DNA of 64,000 nucleotides, taken from positions 1,302,001 through 1,366,000 of the forward strand of contig NZ_CP068159.1 in NCBI RefSeq assembly GCF_016728505.1, in the 5' to 3' direction. This document shows positions 1 to 8,597 of the stretch, in pieces. The first letter of the stretch is position 1, and every line of letters starts with the position of its first letter. The DNA is from Corynebacterium riegelii (GTDB lineage: Bacteria > Actinomycetota > Actinomycetes > Mycobacteriales > Mycobacteriaceae). The translations under genes and the position numbers were made by a program. A model generated the notes under the pieces. That model did no database searches. It was given only the letters and a program-made list of their open reading frames with translations, and had not been told where the DNA came from.

Positions 1-140
1 CACGGGTTCCTGTGCCTGGGTTGGCGGTTGAGTAAAACTCCCGCTACCATGACCACCATCACCAAACCTAAAGTTACTAGAGGGTTGGATTCCTTTCGGG
101 CGTTCGCCCAGTTACCTATCCCCTCAAAGATTGGACATCT

Positions 141-1700
141 ATGACTGAAACTAGCACGGCGGCCCCCCGCCCCCTCCTGAGTCCAGACGGCGCTGATGCC
201 CCTACCGGGATCATCGCATCCTTCCGTTACGCATTTTCTTCCCCCGCCCGTATCCGTATAGAGATTCTGGCCGGACTGGCGGTATCCCTGGCGCTGATCC
301 CTGAGGCCATTGCCTTTTCCATCCTTGCCGGTGTTGACCCAGCCATGGGTCTGTTTTCCTCGGTAGTCATGGCCATTGCGATCGCCTTTACCGGTGGCCG
401 CCCGGCAATGATCACCGGCGCCACCGGGGCTATTGCCCTAGTCATTGCTCCTGTGGCGCGTGGTTACGGGATGGATTATTTCATCGCCACCGTCCTGTTG
501 GGCGGTGTCCTACAAATCGTGCTCGGCGCCCTCGGTGTGGCGAAACTTCAGCGTTTTATCCCCCGATCGGTGATGCTGGGTTTCGTCAATGCACTGGGCA
601 TTATGATTTTCACCGCCCAACTCGAACACCTCATTGATGTGCCTTGGATAGTCTACCCACTCGTCGGCTTGGGTGTGGTGATCATGATTTTCTTCCCCAA
701 GCTCACCAGTGTGATCCCCGCCCCGCTGGTCACGATTATCGTGCTCACCGGTTTGGTCATTGCCGCCGGTTTGACTGTCCCGACGGTCTCGGACATGGGC
801 AAGATGCCGGAGACCTTACCGTCCCTGTTTATTCCGAACGTGCCGTGGACGTTGGAGACCCTGCAGATCATCGCGCCTTATGCCCTGGCCATGGCCGTGG
901 TCGGTCTCATGGAATCGTTGATGACCGCCAAGCTCGTCGATGACATCACCGACACTCATTCCGATAAAACTCGTGAATCCTGGGGACAGGGGGTGGCTAA
1001 TATTGCCTCCGGTTTCTTCGGCGGCATGGGTGGCTGCGCGATGATCGGTCAAACCATGATCAACGTCCGCGAATCCGGGGCACGTACCCGCCTATCCACC
1101 CTGTTAGCCGGTGTGTTCCTGCTGGTCCTGGTCCTGGCACTGGGCGACACCGTTGGCATGATCCCGATGGCTGCGCTGGTGGCAATCATGATCATGGTCT
1201 CGGTCGGCACCATCGACTGGCACTCGGTGCATCCACGCACCCTGAAGCTCATGCCGGTGAGCGAAACCATTGTCATGGCCGTGACCATCATCGCCACCCT
1301 AGCCACCCACAACCTGGCCATCGGCGTGGTGCTGGGCGTGCTCACTGCGATGATCATGTTCGCCCGCCGGGTGGCCCATATCGTCTCTATCGAGAAGGTC
1401 TCCGAACTCGACACCGACCACGACGGGAAGATCGATACGCGGACCTACCGGGTGCATGGCCAGTTGTTCTGGGCATCAAGCAATGACCTGGTTTATCGCT
1501 TTGATTACACCGATTCTGCCCGTCATATCACTATTGATCTCACTGAGGCGGAGATCTGGGATGCCTCCACGGTCGCGACCTTTGACGCGATTACGCAGAA
1601 GTTCCAGGACAGAGGCAAAACCGTGTCCATTATCGGGCTCGACGGTCCCAGTCAGGACCGGCTGAACCGCCTGTCTGGCCGGCTTGGCACCGGCCACTAA
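141..1700 (+). CDS. SulP family anion transporter with C-terminal STAS domain
   Basis: Predicted inner-membrane SLC26/SulP permease of 519 aa. Residues about 35-395 form a series of hydrophobic segments typical of the sulfate-transporter core. Residues about 415-510 form a cytoplasmic STAS domain with alternating strands and helices. The family moves sulfate, bicarbonate or other anions, usually coupled to H+ or Na+; the substrate cannot be read from sequence. There is only a weak ribosome site (GGA) before the ATG. The gene stands alone and is followed by a strong terminator. Family confident, substrate unknown. Confidence 0.9.
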   Translation: MTETSTAAPRPLLSPDGADAPTGIIASFRYAFSSPARIRIEILAGLAVSLALIPEAIAFSILAGVDPAMGLFSSVVMAIAIAFTGGRPAMITGATGAIALVIAPVARGYGMDYFIATVLLGGVLQIVLGALGVAKLQRFIPRSVMLGFVNALGIMIFTAQLEHLIDVPWIVYPLVGLGVVIMIFFPKLTSVIPAPLVTIIVLTGLVIAAGLTVPTVSDMGKMPETLPSLFIPNVPWTLETLQIIAPYALAMAVVGLMESLMTAKLVDDITDTHSDKTRESWGQGVANIASGFFGGMGGCAMIGQTMINVRESGARTRLSTLLAGVFLLVLVLALGDTVGMIPMAALVAIMIMVSVGTIDWHSVHPRTLKLMPVSETIVMAVTIIATLATHNLAIGVVLGVLTAMIMFARRVAHIVSIEKVSELDTDHDGKIDTRTYRVHGQLFWASSNDLVYRFDYTDSARHITIDLTEAEIWDASTVATFDAITQKFQDRGKTVSIIGLDGPSQDRLNRLSGRLGTGH

Positions 1701-1726
1701 CATCCCCCGACTCGAGCACATCGACT

Positions 1727-1760
1727 TGGCGCCCCAACTTATAACCGGGGCGCCAGTTTA
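1727..1760 (+). terminator. Rho-independent terminator after SulP gene
   Basis: A perfect 9-bp stem (TGGCGCCCC / GGGGCGCCA) with an 11-nt loop is followed by a T-rich stretch, 26 nt after the SulP stop codon. Confidence 0.8.
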
Positions 1761-1762
1761 TT

Positions 1763-1777
1763 GGTGCTGTTGCAAAG
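1763..1777. repeat. Possible terminal inverted repeat of an IS6-family element (remnant)
   Basis: GGTGCTGTTGCAAAG closely resembles the IS6/IS26/IS1628 end (GGCnCTGTTGCAAA). No transposase or second end is seen, so at most this is a scar. It lies between the SulP gene and the plasmid-derived mobilisation genes, where an IS6-mediated cointegrate would leave an end. A chance match is possible. Confidence 0.4.
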
Positions 1778-1803
1778 TTGGGGCATAGGAAGAGCATAAA
1801 AGA

Positions 1804-1845
1804 AGCGTAGCGGTTAACCGCTACGCTGTGTTGTGGGGATTTTTA
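1804..1845. terminator. Perfect 24-bp palindrome, likely bidirectional terminator
   Basis: Positions 1804-1827 are a perfect palindrome centred on GTTAAC (12-bp arms), followed on the plus strand by a T-rich run. It lies 43 nt beyond the stop of the minus-strand MobB-like gene, so it can terminate that gene and back up the SulP terminator. An operator role is less likely given the position after both genes. Confidence 0.6.
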
Positions 1846-1869
1846 CTTTTTACGGTGCACGTGTTCTAG

Positions 1870-2904
1870 TTAGTGGTTCGTTTCTTTCCTCGGGTGATTG
1901 CGACGGTATTCCTCGACTAAGTGAGCAATACCCGGCGCAGCCTGGGACAACATCCAGGTCATAAGCGCTATAAGAACCCCTATGACGATAAGTGTTAACG
2001 CCAACCAGCCCAGTGTTGGGCCGATGCCGTTGGCCTCCTGGACGTGACCCCACAAGGCAGACACGCCGTCGGGTATGCCGAGCATACTTAGCAGCCCGTT
2101 CCCCAAGGCTCCGACAGCAACGAGTGCGATAGCAACGAAGAGAACACTGGCTGCAATCCACGAGGCAGACATGCAGGCCTTAATAAAGTTCGTGTTCGAC
2201 TTTTCCATGTCGTCGTTGTACTTTTTGCGCTCTGCACGTATCTTCTCCAGCAGCTTTTCGTTGGACTCCTTCTCCTGGAGCAGGGCGCTGCGAGCCTTCT
2301 TAGATGCTTCTGCTGCCTTGTGCAGGCTTTCGGACTCTTTCGACATTGCCTCAGATACAGCTACTTCTACCAGCGGTTCCAGGCTAGAAGTCAGGCTCGA
2401 AGTCATCTGAGCGTTCAGGCTCTGGGCTACTGCTTGGCTGGAATCCTTGTCGAGATGGATGGGGCTTTCGGCTGCTTTGAGTACCAGCTGTTGCATCCTT
2501 GTCAGACGCGACATCTGCTCGCTTATCTCGATTAGGTACCCTTTTACCCCCTCCAGGCCGTTGGGCAGATCCTCGATGTTCCTTATCAGCCCGGTGATCA
2601 TCTGCTGCACTTCCATCATCGTTACTTGGAAGTGACTGCTGCTCACGTAGTTCTTGTTTGCGGCGAGATTGCTTTTTACGTTCCTTAATTCGCTTTCCGC
2701 TTGCGTCAACCTCGTCGAGAAGTCGCTGGGCAGAGAACTGAGAATGTCCCCTGTATTCTCCGGCAGACTCTTCAGTTTCTCCTGCAGCGTCTTGATAGCC
2801 TTCTCCGCCTTGTCCAGGCGTGGGCTGAGAACCTTCAAGACGCTGTCCATCTTGCCTTTCGCCGCTGCTTGGGCTAGCTTCGTCATCTCGGTCACTGACA
2901 CCAT
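1870..2904 (-). CDS. MobB-like mobilisation accessory protein, coiled coil plus C-terminal membrane anchor
   Basis: A 344-aa protein beginning MVSVTEM. The ATG at 2904 is chosen because a strong AGGAGG lies 9 nt upstream; the open frame itself runs back to 3027. Residues 1-230 are charged, helical and rich in heptad-like patterns. Two hydrophobic segments follow, near residues 240-262 and 290-315, then a short basic tail. About 520 nt of the gene overlap the relaxase fragment in a different frame. In RSF1010/R1162 and ColE1 plasmids, accessory mobilisation proteins are likewise encoded inside the relaxase gene, and RSF1010 MobB is membrane-associated. The MobB role is inferred from this layout and topology, not from recognisable homology. 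Confidence 0.6.
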   Translation of the reverse strand: MVSVTEMTKLAQAAAKGKMDSVLKVLSPRLDKAEKAIKTLQEKLKSLPENTGDILSSLPSDFSTRLTQAESELRNVKSNLAANKNYVSSSHFQVTMMEVQQMITGLIRNIEDLPNGLEGVKGYLIEISEQMSRLTRMQQLVLKAAESPIHLDKDSSQAVAQSLNAQMTSSLTSSLEPLVEVAVSEAMSKESESLHKAAEASKKARSALLQEKESNEKLLEKIRAERKKYNDDMEKSNTNFIKACMSASWIAASVLFVAIALVAVGALGNGLLSMLGIPDGVSALWGHVQEANGIGPTLGWLALTLIVIGVLIALMTWMLSQAAPGIAHLVEEYRRNHPRKETNH

Positions 2905-3631
2905 GATTGAATACCTCCTGGTTGTTATAGTTTTCTTCCTCCTCGTCATCGAGAAGGCTGGAGCCGTATTTCGCCTCCAGGTCATCATCAGTTGCATCAG
3001 CTTGAAGCGCCTCAAGCTGTCGCGCAACGAGTGCTGCTTGAGCCTCGTTAACGCGCTCGGTCACACCCTCTAGCGAGTAACTGCGGCCTAGCTTCGAGCC
3101 GGCCTTAGCTGCCTTACGCTTTCGAGTACGCCCGGCCTTCGTGGTGTTCGTGAAGTAGGCATCCTCGCCGTCATCGCCGACCAGGGCCACGGTCAACGAC
3201 TCGCCTTCAGCCTTTGAATTGGGCTGCACTTTTAGAGACAGGTTGTAATCGCCAGCAACCTCTATCGCCTTCTCCAGTGGGTCGCCAGCATCGGCCACCC
3301 GTTCATCCGCGCACAGTTCATCCATGCGCTTACGCGCGGAATCCGCCCAAGTGCTTGCGGTCAACTCATCCACCTTCAAGCAGGTCGAGTCTGTGGACTT
3401 GCCTTCTTTGTGTGCCCTGCGCTCGGCAGGAAGTAGCGATATTTCTGGCTCACGTTCTAAGACACGCATCCCCAAATCGCGCATCAACTCGTCGTTGATA
3501 TTGCGCAACTTGTACCAGTTACGCATGTCTCTCGGTGCAGCTTTTTTTGTACGAGTGTCATGGTTAGCAAAGACGACATGGTTATGGACGTCCGACCGTA
3601 GGCTGGTTTTGCGCGATCTCGGTTTCAGCAA
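2384..3631 (-). pseudogene. Truncated plasmid relaxase (MobA-type), C-terminal part
   Basis: The frame opens at a TTG and immediately shows DVHNHVVFANHDT, matching the HxH metal-binding motif III of PF03432-type relaxases. A segment with NWYKLRNINDELMRDLG follows, resembling the region after this motif in that family. The N-terminal part with the catalytic tyrosine is missing: a stop lies just upstream in frame, and a DtxR box begins about 40 nt further on. From about residue 240 the protein is low-complexity and hydrophilic, and this part shares its DNA with the MobB-like gene. Nicking activity is therefore lost. This is a remnant of an integrated mobilisable plasmid. Confidence 0.65.
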
Positions 3632-3669
3632 TGTCCATCAAACGCACGAGACGAGGCTTGATGCGTATT

Positions 3670-3688
3670 ACAGGTTAGGCTAACCTAA
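3670..3688 (+). promoter_or_regulatory. DtxR (iron) box upstream of ABC operon
   Basis: The 19-mer matches the DtxR consensus TWAGGTTAGSCTAACCTWA at 17 of 19 positions, with a perfect GGTTAG/CTAACC core. A -10-like TATCTT lies at about 3704-3709, so the box would cover the -35 region and repress under iron-replete conditions. The controlled genes begin at 3809. Confidence 0.85.
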
Positions 3689-3808
3689 CTCGAGAATGAT
3701 TGCTATCTTCTGAGAGGGCAACACAGCGCCGCTTGTGACTGACGAACCCGAGCACCTAACCCGAAAACGCCGCGTGGACGCGGCCCACACACCCGGAGAC
3801 AGAACCAG

Positions 3809-4033
3809 ATGAAGTCGATTGCCCAGATCGTCCAGCCGAGGTTCCTCAGCCGCTATGCGAGTGAACCGATGGATGCCGCCGCCGTCGAAGGGCTGCTCGC
3901 CGATAGCGGCATCGCTTACGCGCAGACGTTCGCCGAAGCCAACGGGTTGAAACTGGGCGGAGCCTCACACGTCGGCATGGTGTACTTCCGCACTCTCACG
4001 AAGAAAAGCGCGATCGGGGAGGCGGGCAAGTGA
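3809..4033 (+). CDS. Small hypothetical protein, first gene of iron-regulated ABC operon
   Basis: A 74-aa protein starting MKSIAQIV, with a GGAG-type ribosome site about 10 nt before the ATG. Its last codons overlap the GTG of the next gene by 4 nt (GTGA), so the two are translationally coupled. It has no signal peptide, membrane segment or cysteine. I do not recognise a family. It may be a small accessory factor, or the C-terminal relic of a larger siderophore gene cut at the plasmid junction just upstream. Confidence 0.6.
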   Translation: MKSIAQIVQPRFLSRYASEPMDAAAVEGLLADSGIAYAQTFAEANGLKLGGASHVGMVYFRTLTKKSAIGEAGK

Positions 4034-5808
4034 GCGCCGTGGACGGGACCGTAGGCCCGTGGTCGCTGCTCGCCCCGATTCGGACCCGGATGCGTGCGGT
4101 GGTCGCGTTATCCGTCCTGTCGTCGGTGGCTACCGTCGCTTCGCTGGTCGGCATCATCGACATCGCGATGACGTACCCGGAGGCTCCGGAGCATCGGACG
4201 TGGTTGGCCGTGGCTGTCATCGTCGTCGCCGCAACGGTGCGCATGGCCGCGGACGGCGCCGCCGGCATGCTCTCGCACCGGGCGGATAATGACCTGCAGC
4301 TCCACCTCCGGCGCCGGCTGGTCGCCCAAATCCGGAAGTTGCCGCTGGGCTGGCTGGATGCCCGGCGCTCGTCGGGAATCATCGAGTCAGTTGAGAAGGA
4401 CGTCGCGGCTGTCCACCAGCTCATGGGCCACACCGTCGGTGAGACCGTGGTGGCGGTGCTGGTTCCCCTGCTTTCCCTCATCGCGCTCGTCGCGGTGGAT
4501 TGGCGGATCGCGGTGGTGGCGGTCGTCCCGGTGCTGGTCACCTTCGCCCTGATGGGCGTGATGATTTCGCGCGGAGCCGGTCTTCAGCGCGACTACGAGC
4601 GAGCCTCCGAAGGAGTGACGGCCGCGGTCATTGAGTTGGTGCGCGGTATCCCGGTGATGAAGTCCTTCGGACGCGCTAACCAGGGCGCGGGTCGCTACGA
4701 TGCCGCGGCGTTGTCGTTCGTCCGCGCGTGGTCCGCCTGGTCCCGGCAGTCGAACATCTATCTCGGGCTCATCGACGTGGTGACGTCCCCGACCACAGTT
4801 CTCGCAGTGGTGTGCGGGGCCGGCCTCGCTCTGAGAGACGCCGCGGGCGGCATACCGGAAGGTCTCGTCGCCGGGCTGGTTCTCAGCCTTGGACTCTCCG
4901 CGGCGATCGTGCGGGTGGCCATGAACTCCGAACCCATCATCGCGGGGATCGCCGCCCTGAAGTCCATCGCGGAGGTGCTGAGCACGCCGCCGATCGCCGA
5001 GCCCGCCGATCCGGTGCCCGCGCGCGGAGGCGCGCTCGAGGTCCGGAACCTGGTCTTCTCCTACGGCGATGGGCCGCGGGTCCTCGACGGGATGTCCGCG
5101 ACGTTCGAACCAGGGACCCTCACTGCGCTAGTGGGGTCCTCCGGTTCCGGAAAGTCCACCGTCGCCCGGCTGTTGGCGCGTTTCCACGACCCCGTTGAAG
5201 GCTCGGTGCTGCTGGGCGGCGTCGATCTTCGCGACATTGCCGTGCGCGACGTGCACCGCTCGGTGTCGGTGGTGTTCCAAGATCCGCAGTTGTTCACGCT
5301 GCCGTTGCGGGAGAACATCCGGCTGGCCAGGAGAGACGCCACCGACGACGAAATCATGGCGGCCGCGAAGCTCGCGAACCTCGATGCGGTCATTGCGGCG
5401 CTGCCGAAGCGCCTGGATTCGGTGGTCAACGTCGACGTGACCTTTTCCGGTGGTGAGGCGCAGCGCGTAGCCATCGCGAGGTCGATCGTCACGGACGCGC
5501 CGGTGCTCATCTTCGACGAGGCAACCGCTTACGCGGATCCGGCTTCCGAGGCCCTCATCCAGTCCGCAATCGAGCGTTTGGCCCGTTCGCGGACGGTGAT
5601 TGTGATCGCGCACAGGTTGAGCACGATCCGCAACGCTGACCGCATCCTCGTTCTCGATGGGGGAGCGGTCGCGGAGGCGGGTACTCACGACGAGTTGCTT
5701 GCGCGCGGTGGCCGCTACCGGGATTTGTGGCGCGCGTTCACGCTCGACGACGAACCATCCGCCCCGCGGGGCGCTGAATCAGACGATGAAAAGGCGGGGA
5801 ACCGATGA
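4030..5808 (+). CDS. ABC half-transporter with fused membrane and ATPase domains (YbtP/CdtP/IrtA-like)
   Basis: 592 aa, with an exporter-fold membrane domain at residues about 20-310 (six hydrophobic segments) and a nucleotide-binding domain from about 335. Walker A is GSSGSGKST near 369-377, the signature is FSGGEAQR near 473, and Walker B is VLIFDEAT near 492. The family pairs with a second half-transporter; YbtPQ of Yersinia and IrtAB of mycobacteria import ferric siderophores despite the exporter fold, and C. diphtheriae CdtPQ are DtxR-regulated relatives. It lacks the N-terminal siderophore-interaction domain of IrtA. The start is a GTG overlapping the previous stop. The iron box upstream supports siderophore import; export cannot be excluded. 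Confidence 0.85.
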   Translation: MSAVDGTVGPWSLLAPIRTRMRAVVALSVLSSVATVASLVGIIDIAMTYPEAPEHRTWLAVAVIVVAATVRMAADGAAGMLSHRADNDLQLHLRRRLVAQIRKLPLGWLDARRSSGIIESVEKDVAAVHQLMGHTVGETVVAVLVPLLSLIALVAVDWRIAVVAVVPVLVTFALMGVMISRGAGLQRDYERASEGVTAAVIELVRGIPVMKSFGRANQGAGRYDAAALSFVRAWSAWSRQSNIYLGLIDVVTSPTTVLAVVCGAGLALRDAAGGIPEGLVAGLVLSLGLSAAIVRVAMNSEPIIAGIAALKSIAEVLSTPPIAEPADPVPARGGALEVRNLVFSYGDGPRVLDGMSATFEPGTLTALVGSSGSGKSTVARLLARFHDPVEGSVLLGGVDLRDIAVRDVHRSVSVVFQDPQLFTLPLRENIRLARRDATDDEIMAAAKLANLDAVIAALPKRLDSVVNVDVTFSGGEAQRVAIARSIVTDAPVLIFDEATAYADPASEALIQSAIERLARSRTVIVIAHRLSTIRNADRILVLDGGAVAEAGTHDELLARGGRYRDLWRAFTLDDEPSAPRGAESDDEKAGNR

Positions 5809-7541
5809 TTCGAGACTTGTGGTCGATGACGGATCGGCGCTCGAGAATGACGCTGGTGTGGCTCATTGCGTTGGCCACGCTTGCCGCGCTGGCCCAGGGA
5901 GCGGCGTTCGTCGCGCTGCTGCCGCTGCTGTCGGCTCTGGCCGAGGGAGATGATGCGACGGCGTGGCGTTTCACCGGCGTCATAGCCGGCCTCGCGGCCG
6001 CCCATGCGGTGCTGTCCCTCGCCGCGGGGACAGTCGGCAGGGCGAATTCCGCAGCGGTGCTGTCGTCCCTGCTGCGTTCCCTGGGCGAACGCGTGCTGAC
6101 GTTGCCACTCGGGTACGTCACCAAGTCCACGGCCGGCCGCTTTTCGGAGATGGCGTCGTCGGGTATCGCGTTCGCGGCGTCCGTGCCGCACGTGATCCTG
6201 CGGCCCGTCATCGCCGCGGTGGTTACGCCGACCGTCATCGCCTTCGGAATTCTGGCGGTGGATTGGCGCGTCGGTTTGGTTCTTGTCGCGTCGGCGCCGG
6301 TGCTCTTCTTCGCCTACCGGGCCATTGGCCGGGTCGGTGGGGAGTCGGACGAAGCGCATGCTGAGGCCGTCGCTGCTGTCTCCGGCAGGCTGATCGAGTT
6401 CACCCGCGGCCAGCAGGCGATTCGCGCCGCGGGCGACGGTTCGGCGGCGGACGCGATGGTGGATGAGGCTATCCAGGCCCAACACGATGCGTTCGCGAAG
6501 GCGACGTCGACGCAGGGGGCGGCCATCGGACGGTTGGGTTCGATTGTCCATGCGGTGTTCACAGCGGCGGTGATCGTCGCCGTGGCAGTCGCTGCGACGG
6601 GCGGGATGGCGCCGGGGCATTTGGCGCCGATGCTCATCGTGCTCGTCCAGTTCACCGGACCGATCACCACGGCGGGAGCGTTGTCCGGCGGTTTCGGTGC
6701 GGGCCGCAACACGTTGGCTGCGTTGCGTGACCTGCGGGCAATCCCCGCCCTTCCTGAACCTGCCGCACCGGAGCTGCCCGACGGGCATGACGTGGAGTTC
6801 CGCGGCGTGAGCTTCGGGTACGGAGATAAGAAGGTTCTCGACGACGTCAGCTTCCGTGCACCTCAGGGAGCGCTGGTTGCCGTAGTGGGACCGTCGGGGT
6901 CGGGCAAGACGACGGTCATGCGGCTGCTGTCGCGTTTTCACGATCCGGACTCGGGGGAGATCCTCATCGGCGGGGTGCCCTTGCCTCGGATCGGCACCGA
7001 CGGCGTGAACTCGCTGGTGACCCCGGTGTTCCAGGAGACGTTCCTTTTCGACGCGTCCGTGCGGGACAACCTGGTCTTCGCCGACCCCGGCTTCGGTTCC
7101 AGGCCCGGTGACGGGGACCGCTTGCGCGAGGCTGCCCGGCGTTCCGGGGTGGACCGCATCGTGGAGCTGCTGCCTTCCGGGTGGGATACCCCGGTGGGGG
7201 AGGAGGGGACGCTGCTGTCGGGAGGTGAGCGGCAGCGCCTCGCCATCGCCCGGGCGCTTCTGAAGGATTCCCCGGTGGTGCTTCTCGACGAGCCGACGTC
7301 CTCGCTGGATGCGGCCACTGAGCGGGCGATCGTCGGCACGATGGAGGCGTTGCGCGGCGATCACACTGTGATCGTCGTCGCCCATCGCCTGCACACCATC
7401 CGCGATGCCGACCTCATCGTCGTGCTTTCGGAGGACGGGACGGTCGCAGAACGGGGCACGCACGATGAATTGCTGGCGAAGGGCGGCCCCTATGCCGAGT
7501 CGTGGACCACCACGACGACGGCATCGGAGAAGCGCGGATAG
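5805..7541 (+). CDS. ABC half-transporter with fused membrane and ATPase domains (YbtQ/CdtQ/IrtB-like)
   Basis: 578 aa, partner of the preceding gene, whose stop it overlaps (ATGA). The membrane domain covers residues about 15-300. The nucleotide-binding domain has Walker A GPSGSGKTT near 363-371, signature LSGGERQR near 472 and Walker B VVLLDEPT near 492. A heterodimer with the upstream half-transporter is expected, acting at the cytoplasmic membrane on an iron-siderophore complex. No siderophore synthesis genes are adjacent, so a xenosiderophore is possible. The operon ends here; the next gene is convergent and begins 5 nt later. Confidence 0.85.
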   Translation: MIRDLWSMTDRRSRMTLVWLIALATLAALAQGAAFVALLPLLSALAEGDDATAWRFTGVIAGLAAAHAVLSLAAGTVGRANSAAVLSSLLRSLGERVLTLPLGYVTKSTAGRFSEMASSGIAFAASVPHVILRPVIAAVVTPTVIAFGILAVDWRVGLVLVASAPVLFFAYRAIGRVGGESDEAHAEAVAAVSGRLIEFTRGQQAIRAAGDGSAADAMVDEAIQAQHDAFAKATSTQGAAIGRLGSIVHAVFTAAVIVAVAVAATGGMAPGHLAPMLIVLVQFTGPITTAGALSGGFGAGRNTLAALRDLRAIPALPEPAAPELPDGHDVEFRGVSFGYGDKKVLDDVSFRAPQGALVAVVGPSGSGKTTVMRLLSRFHDPDSGEILIGGVPLPRIGTDGVNSLVTPVFQETFLFDASVRDNLVFADPGFGSRPGDGDRLREAARRSGVDRIVELLPSGWDTPVGEEGTLLSGGERQRLAIARALLKDSPVVLLDEPTSSLDAATERAIVGTMEALRGDHTVIVVAHRLHTIRDADLIVVLSEDGTVAERGTHDELLAKGGPYAESWTTTTTASEKRG

Positions 7542-7546
7542 CTAGT

Positions 7547-8431
7547 TCATCTAGCGCCAGATTGGCTTAGTTCCCAGGAGCCAAAGCGCACCGCGCAGAC
7601 ACCCCAGTGGAGGAGCAAGAGCACGAGGAGGGCCAAGGAAAGTGTGTGCCAGCCTTCGTCCCAAGCACCCATGCACAGGGTGCCCACGGGGAAGGTAGAG
7701 CCCCACCAACCAGGGCCGTAGGGCGCCCAGTGGAGGACAGCTTCGTAAAAGCAGTACATGGCGTAGAGGACACACGGTGCGCCGAGGGTGAACATGATGA
7801 GGCCGTACAGGTGGGCGTCGAAAAGCAATGTCGATGCTGCCGTCGACTGGCCGACAACACCGAGGGGAATCCACGCTGTACCCGCGGCGGCGCCACGCGG
7901 GCGCGTGCCGGACCAGTAGCAGTAGAGGAAGAGCGGGATCGCGGTGAACAACGTGAGGAAGAAGCACAGCTCACCCGCGTAGTGATAAAACTCGCCGTGA
8001 TGGGTGGCGAGCTGCCCGCCGGATGTCGCAGCGACCATCGGGGACACGAGCGCCAAGCCCCACGGGAACGCAGGCTCGGTGTAGTGCGCGGACTGCTTCC
8101 ACAAACCCCAGAGTTGCCACAAGCACACGATGATGGCCAGTGGCGCACCGACCCACCAGCTGAACAGCTGGAATGCATCGTTGCCCGTGAGTGCCGTCCA
8201 CGCCGAGCCGCACGCGAGCAGCCCCATCGAATACATGCCCCACGCCGCCATGTTCTGGTGCCGCGGCGGCTCATTGCGCACGCCGACCGTGAACACAACG
8301 AGGAGCCCCGCCGCGATGAGCGCAAACACGAGCTGGGCTACATGAAATCCATGTAACCCAGTCAAACTCGACGCAATCGAGGTTCCCATTAAAGCGCCGG
8401 CCCAAGCGGGACCGAACTTTGGCAACGTCAT
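7547..8431 (-). CDS. TDT/TehA-SLAC1 family transporter
   Basis: The protein starting MTLPKFGPAWAGALMG (294 aa) has about ten hydrophobic segments. The opening FGPAWAGALMGTSI motif is characteristic of TDT-family proteins such as TehA, Mae1 and SLAC1, which move C4-dicarboxylates, tellurite, sulfite or act as anion channels. The ATG at 8431 is preferred over an upstream start because the family begins at this motif. It is convergent with the ABC operon, ending 5 nt from it. Substrate unknown. Confidence 0.75.
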   Translation of the reverse strand: MTLPKFGPAWAGALMGTSIASSLTGLHGFHVAQLVFALIAAGLLVVFTVGVRNEPPRHQNMAAWGMYSMGLLACGSAWTALTGNDAFQLFSWWVGAPLAIIVCLWQLWGLWKQSAHYTEPAFPWGLALVSPMVAATSGGQLATHHGEFYHYAGELCFFLTLFTAIPLFLYCYWSGTRPRGAAAGTAWIPLGVVGQSTAASTLLFDAHLYGLIMFTLGAPCVLYAMYCFYEAVLHWAPYGPGWWGSTFPVGTLCMGAWDEGWHTLSLALLVLLLLHWGVCAVRFGSWELSQSGAR

Positions 8432-8597
8432 AGGACTAACGCTAGGCCTGCCACCTCGCCTCATCCACTTTGGGTCGGGGCTTTGTGGTTTTTAGAACGC
8501 GATTGGCCTGAAGCGCGCGACGGCGCCGGGTGCTTCGAATCGACGGAAAAGACCACGCCAATTGCCCATCACGGATTCGCATCAGTAGGGTGAAAAC

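Noticed and set aside
5715..7463. Long minus-strand open frame (582 codons) opposite the second ABC half-transporter
   Set aside because: Arg/Gly/His-rich, no family resemblance and entirely antisense to a clear transporter gene; a GC-driven shadow.
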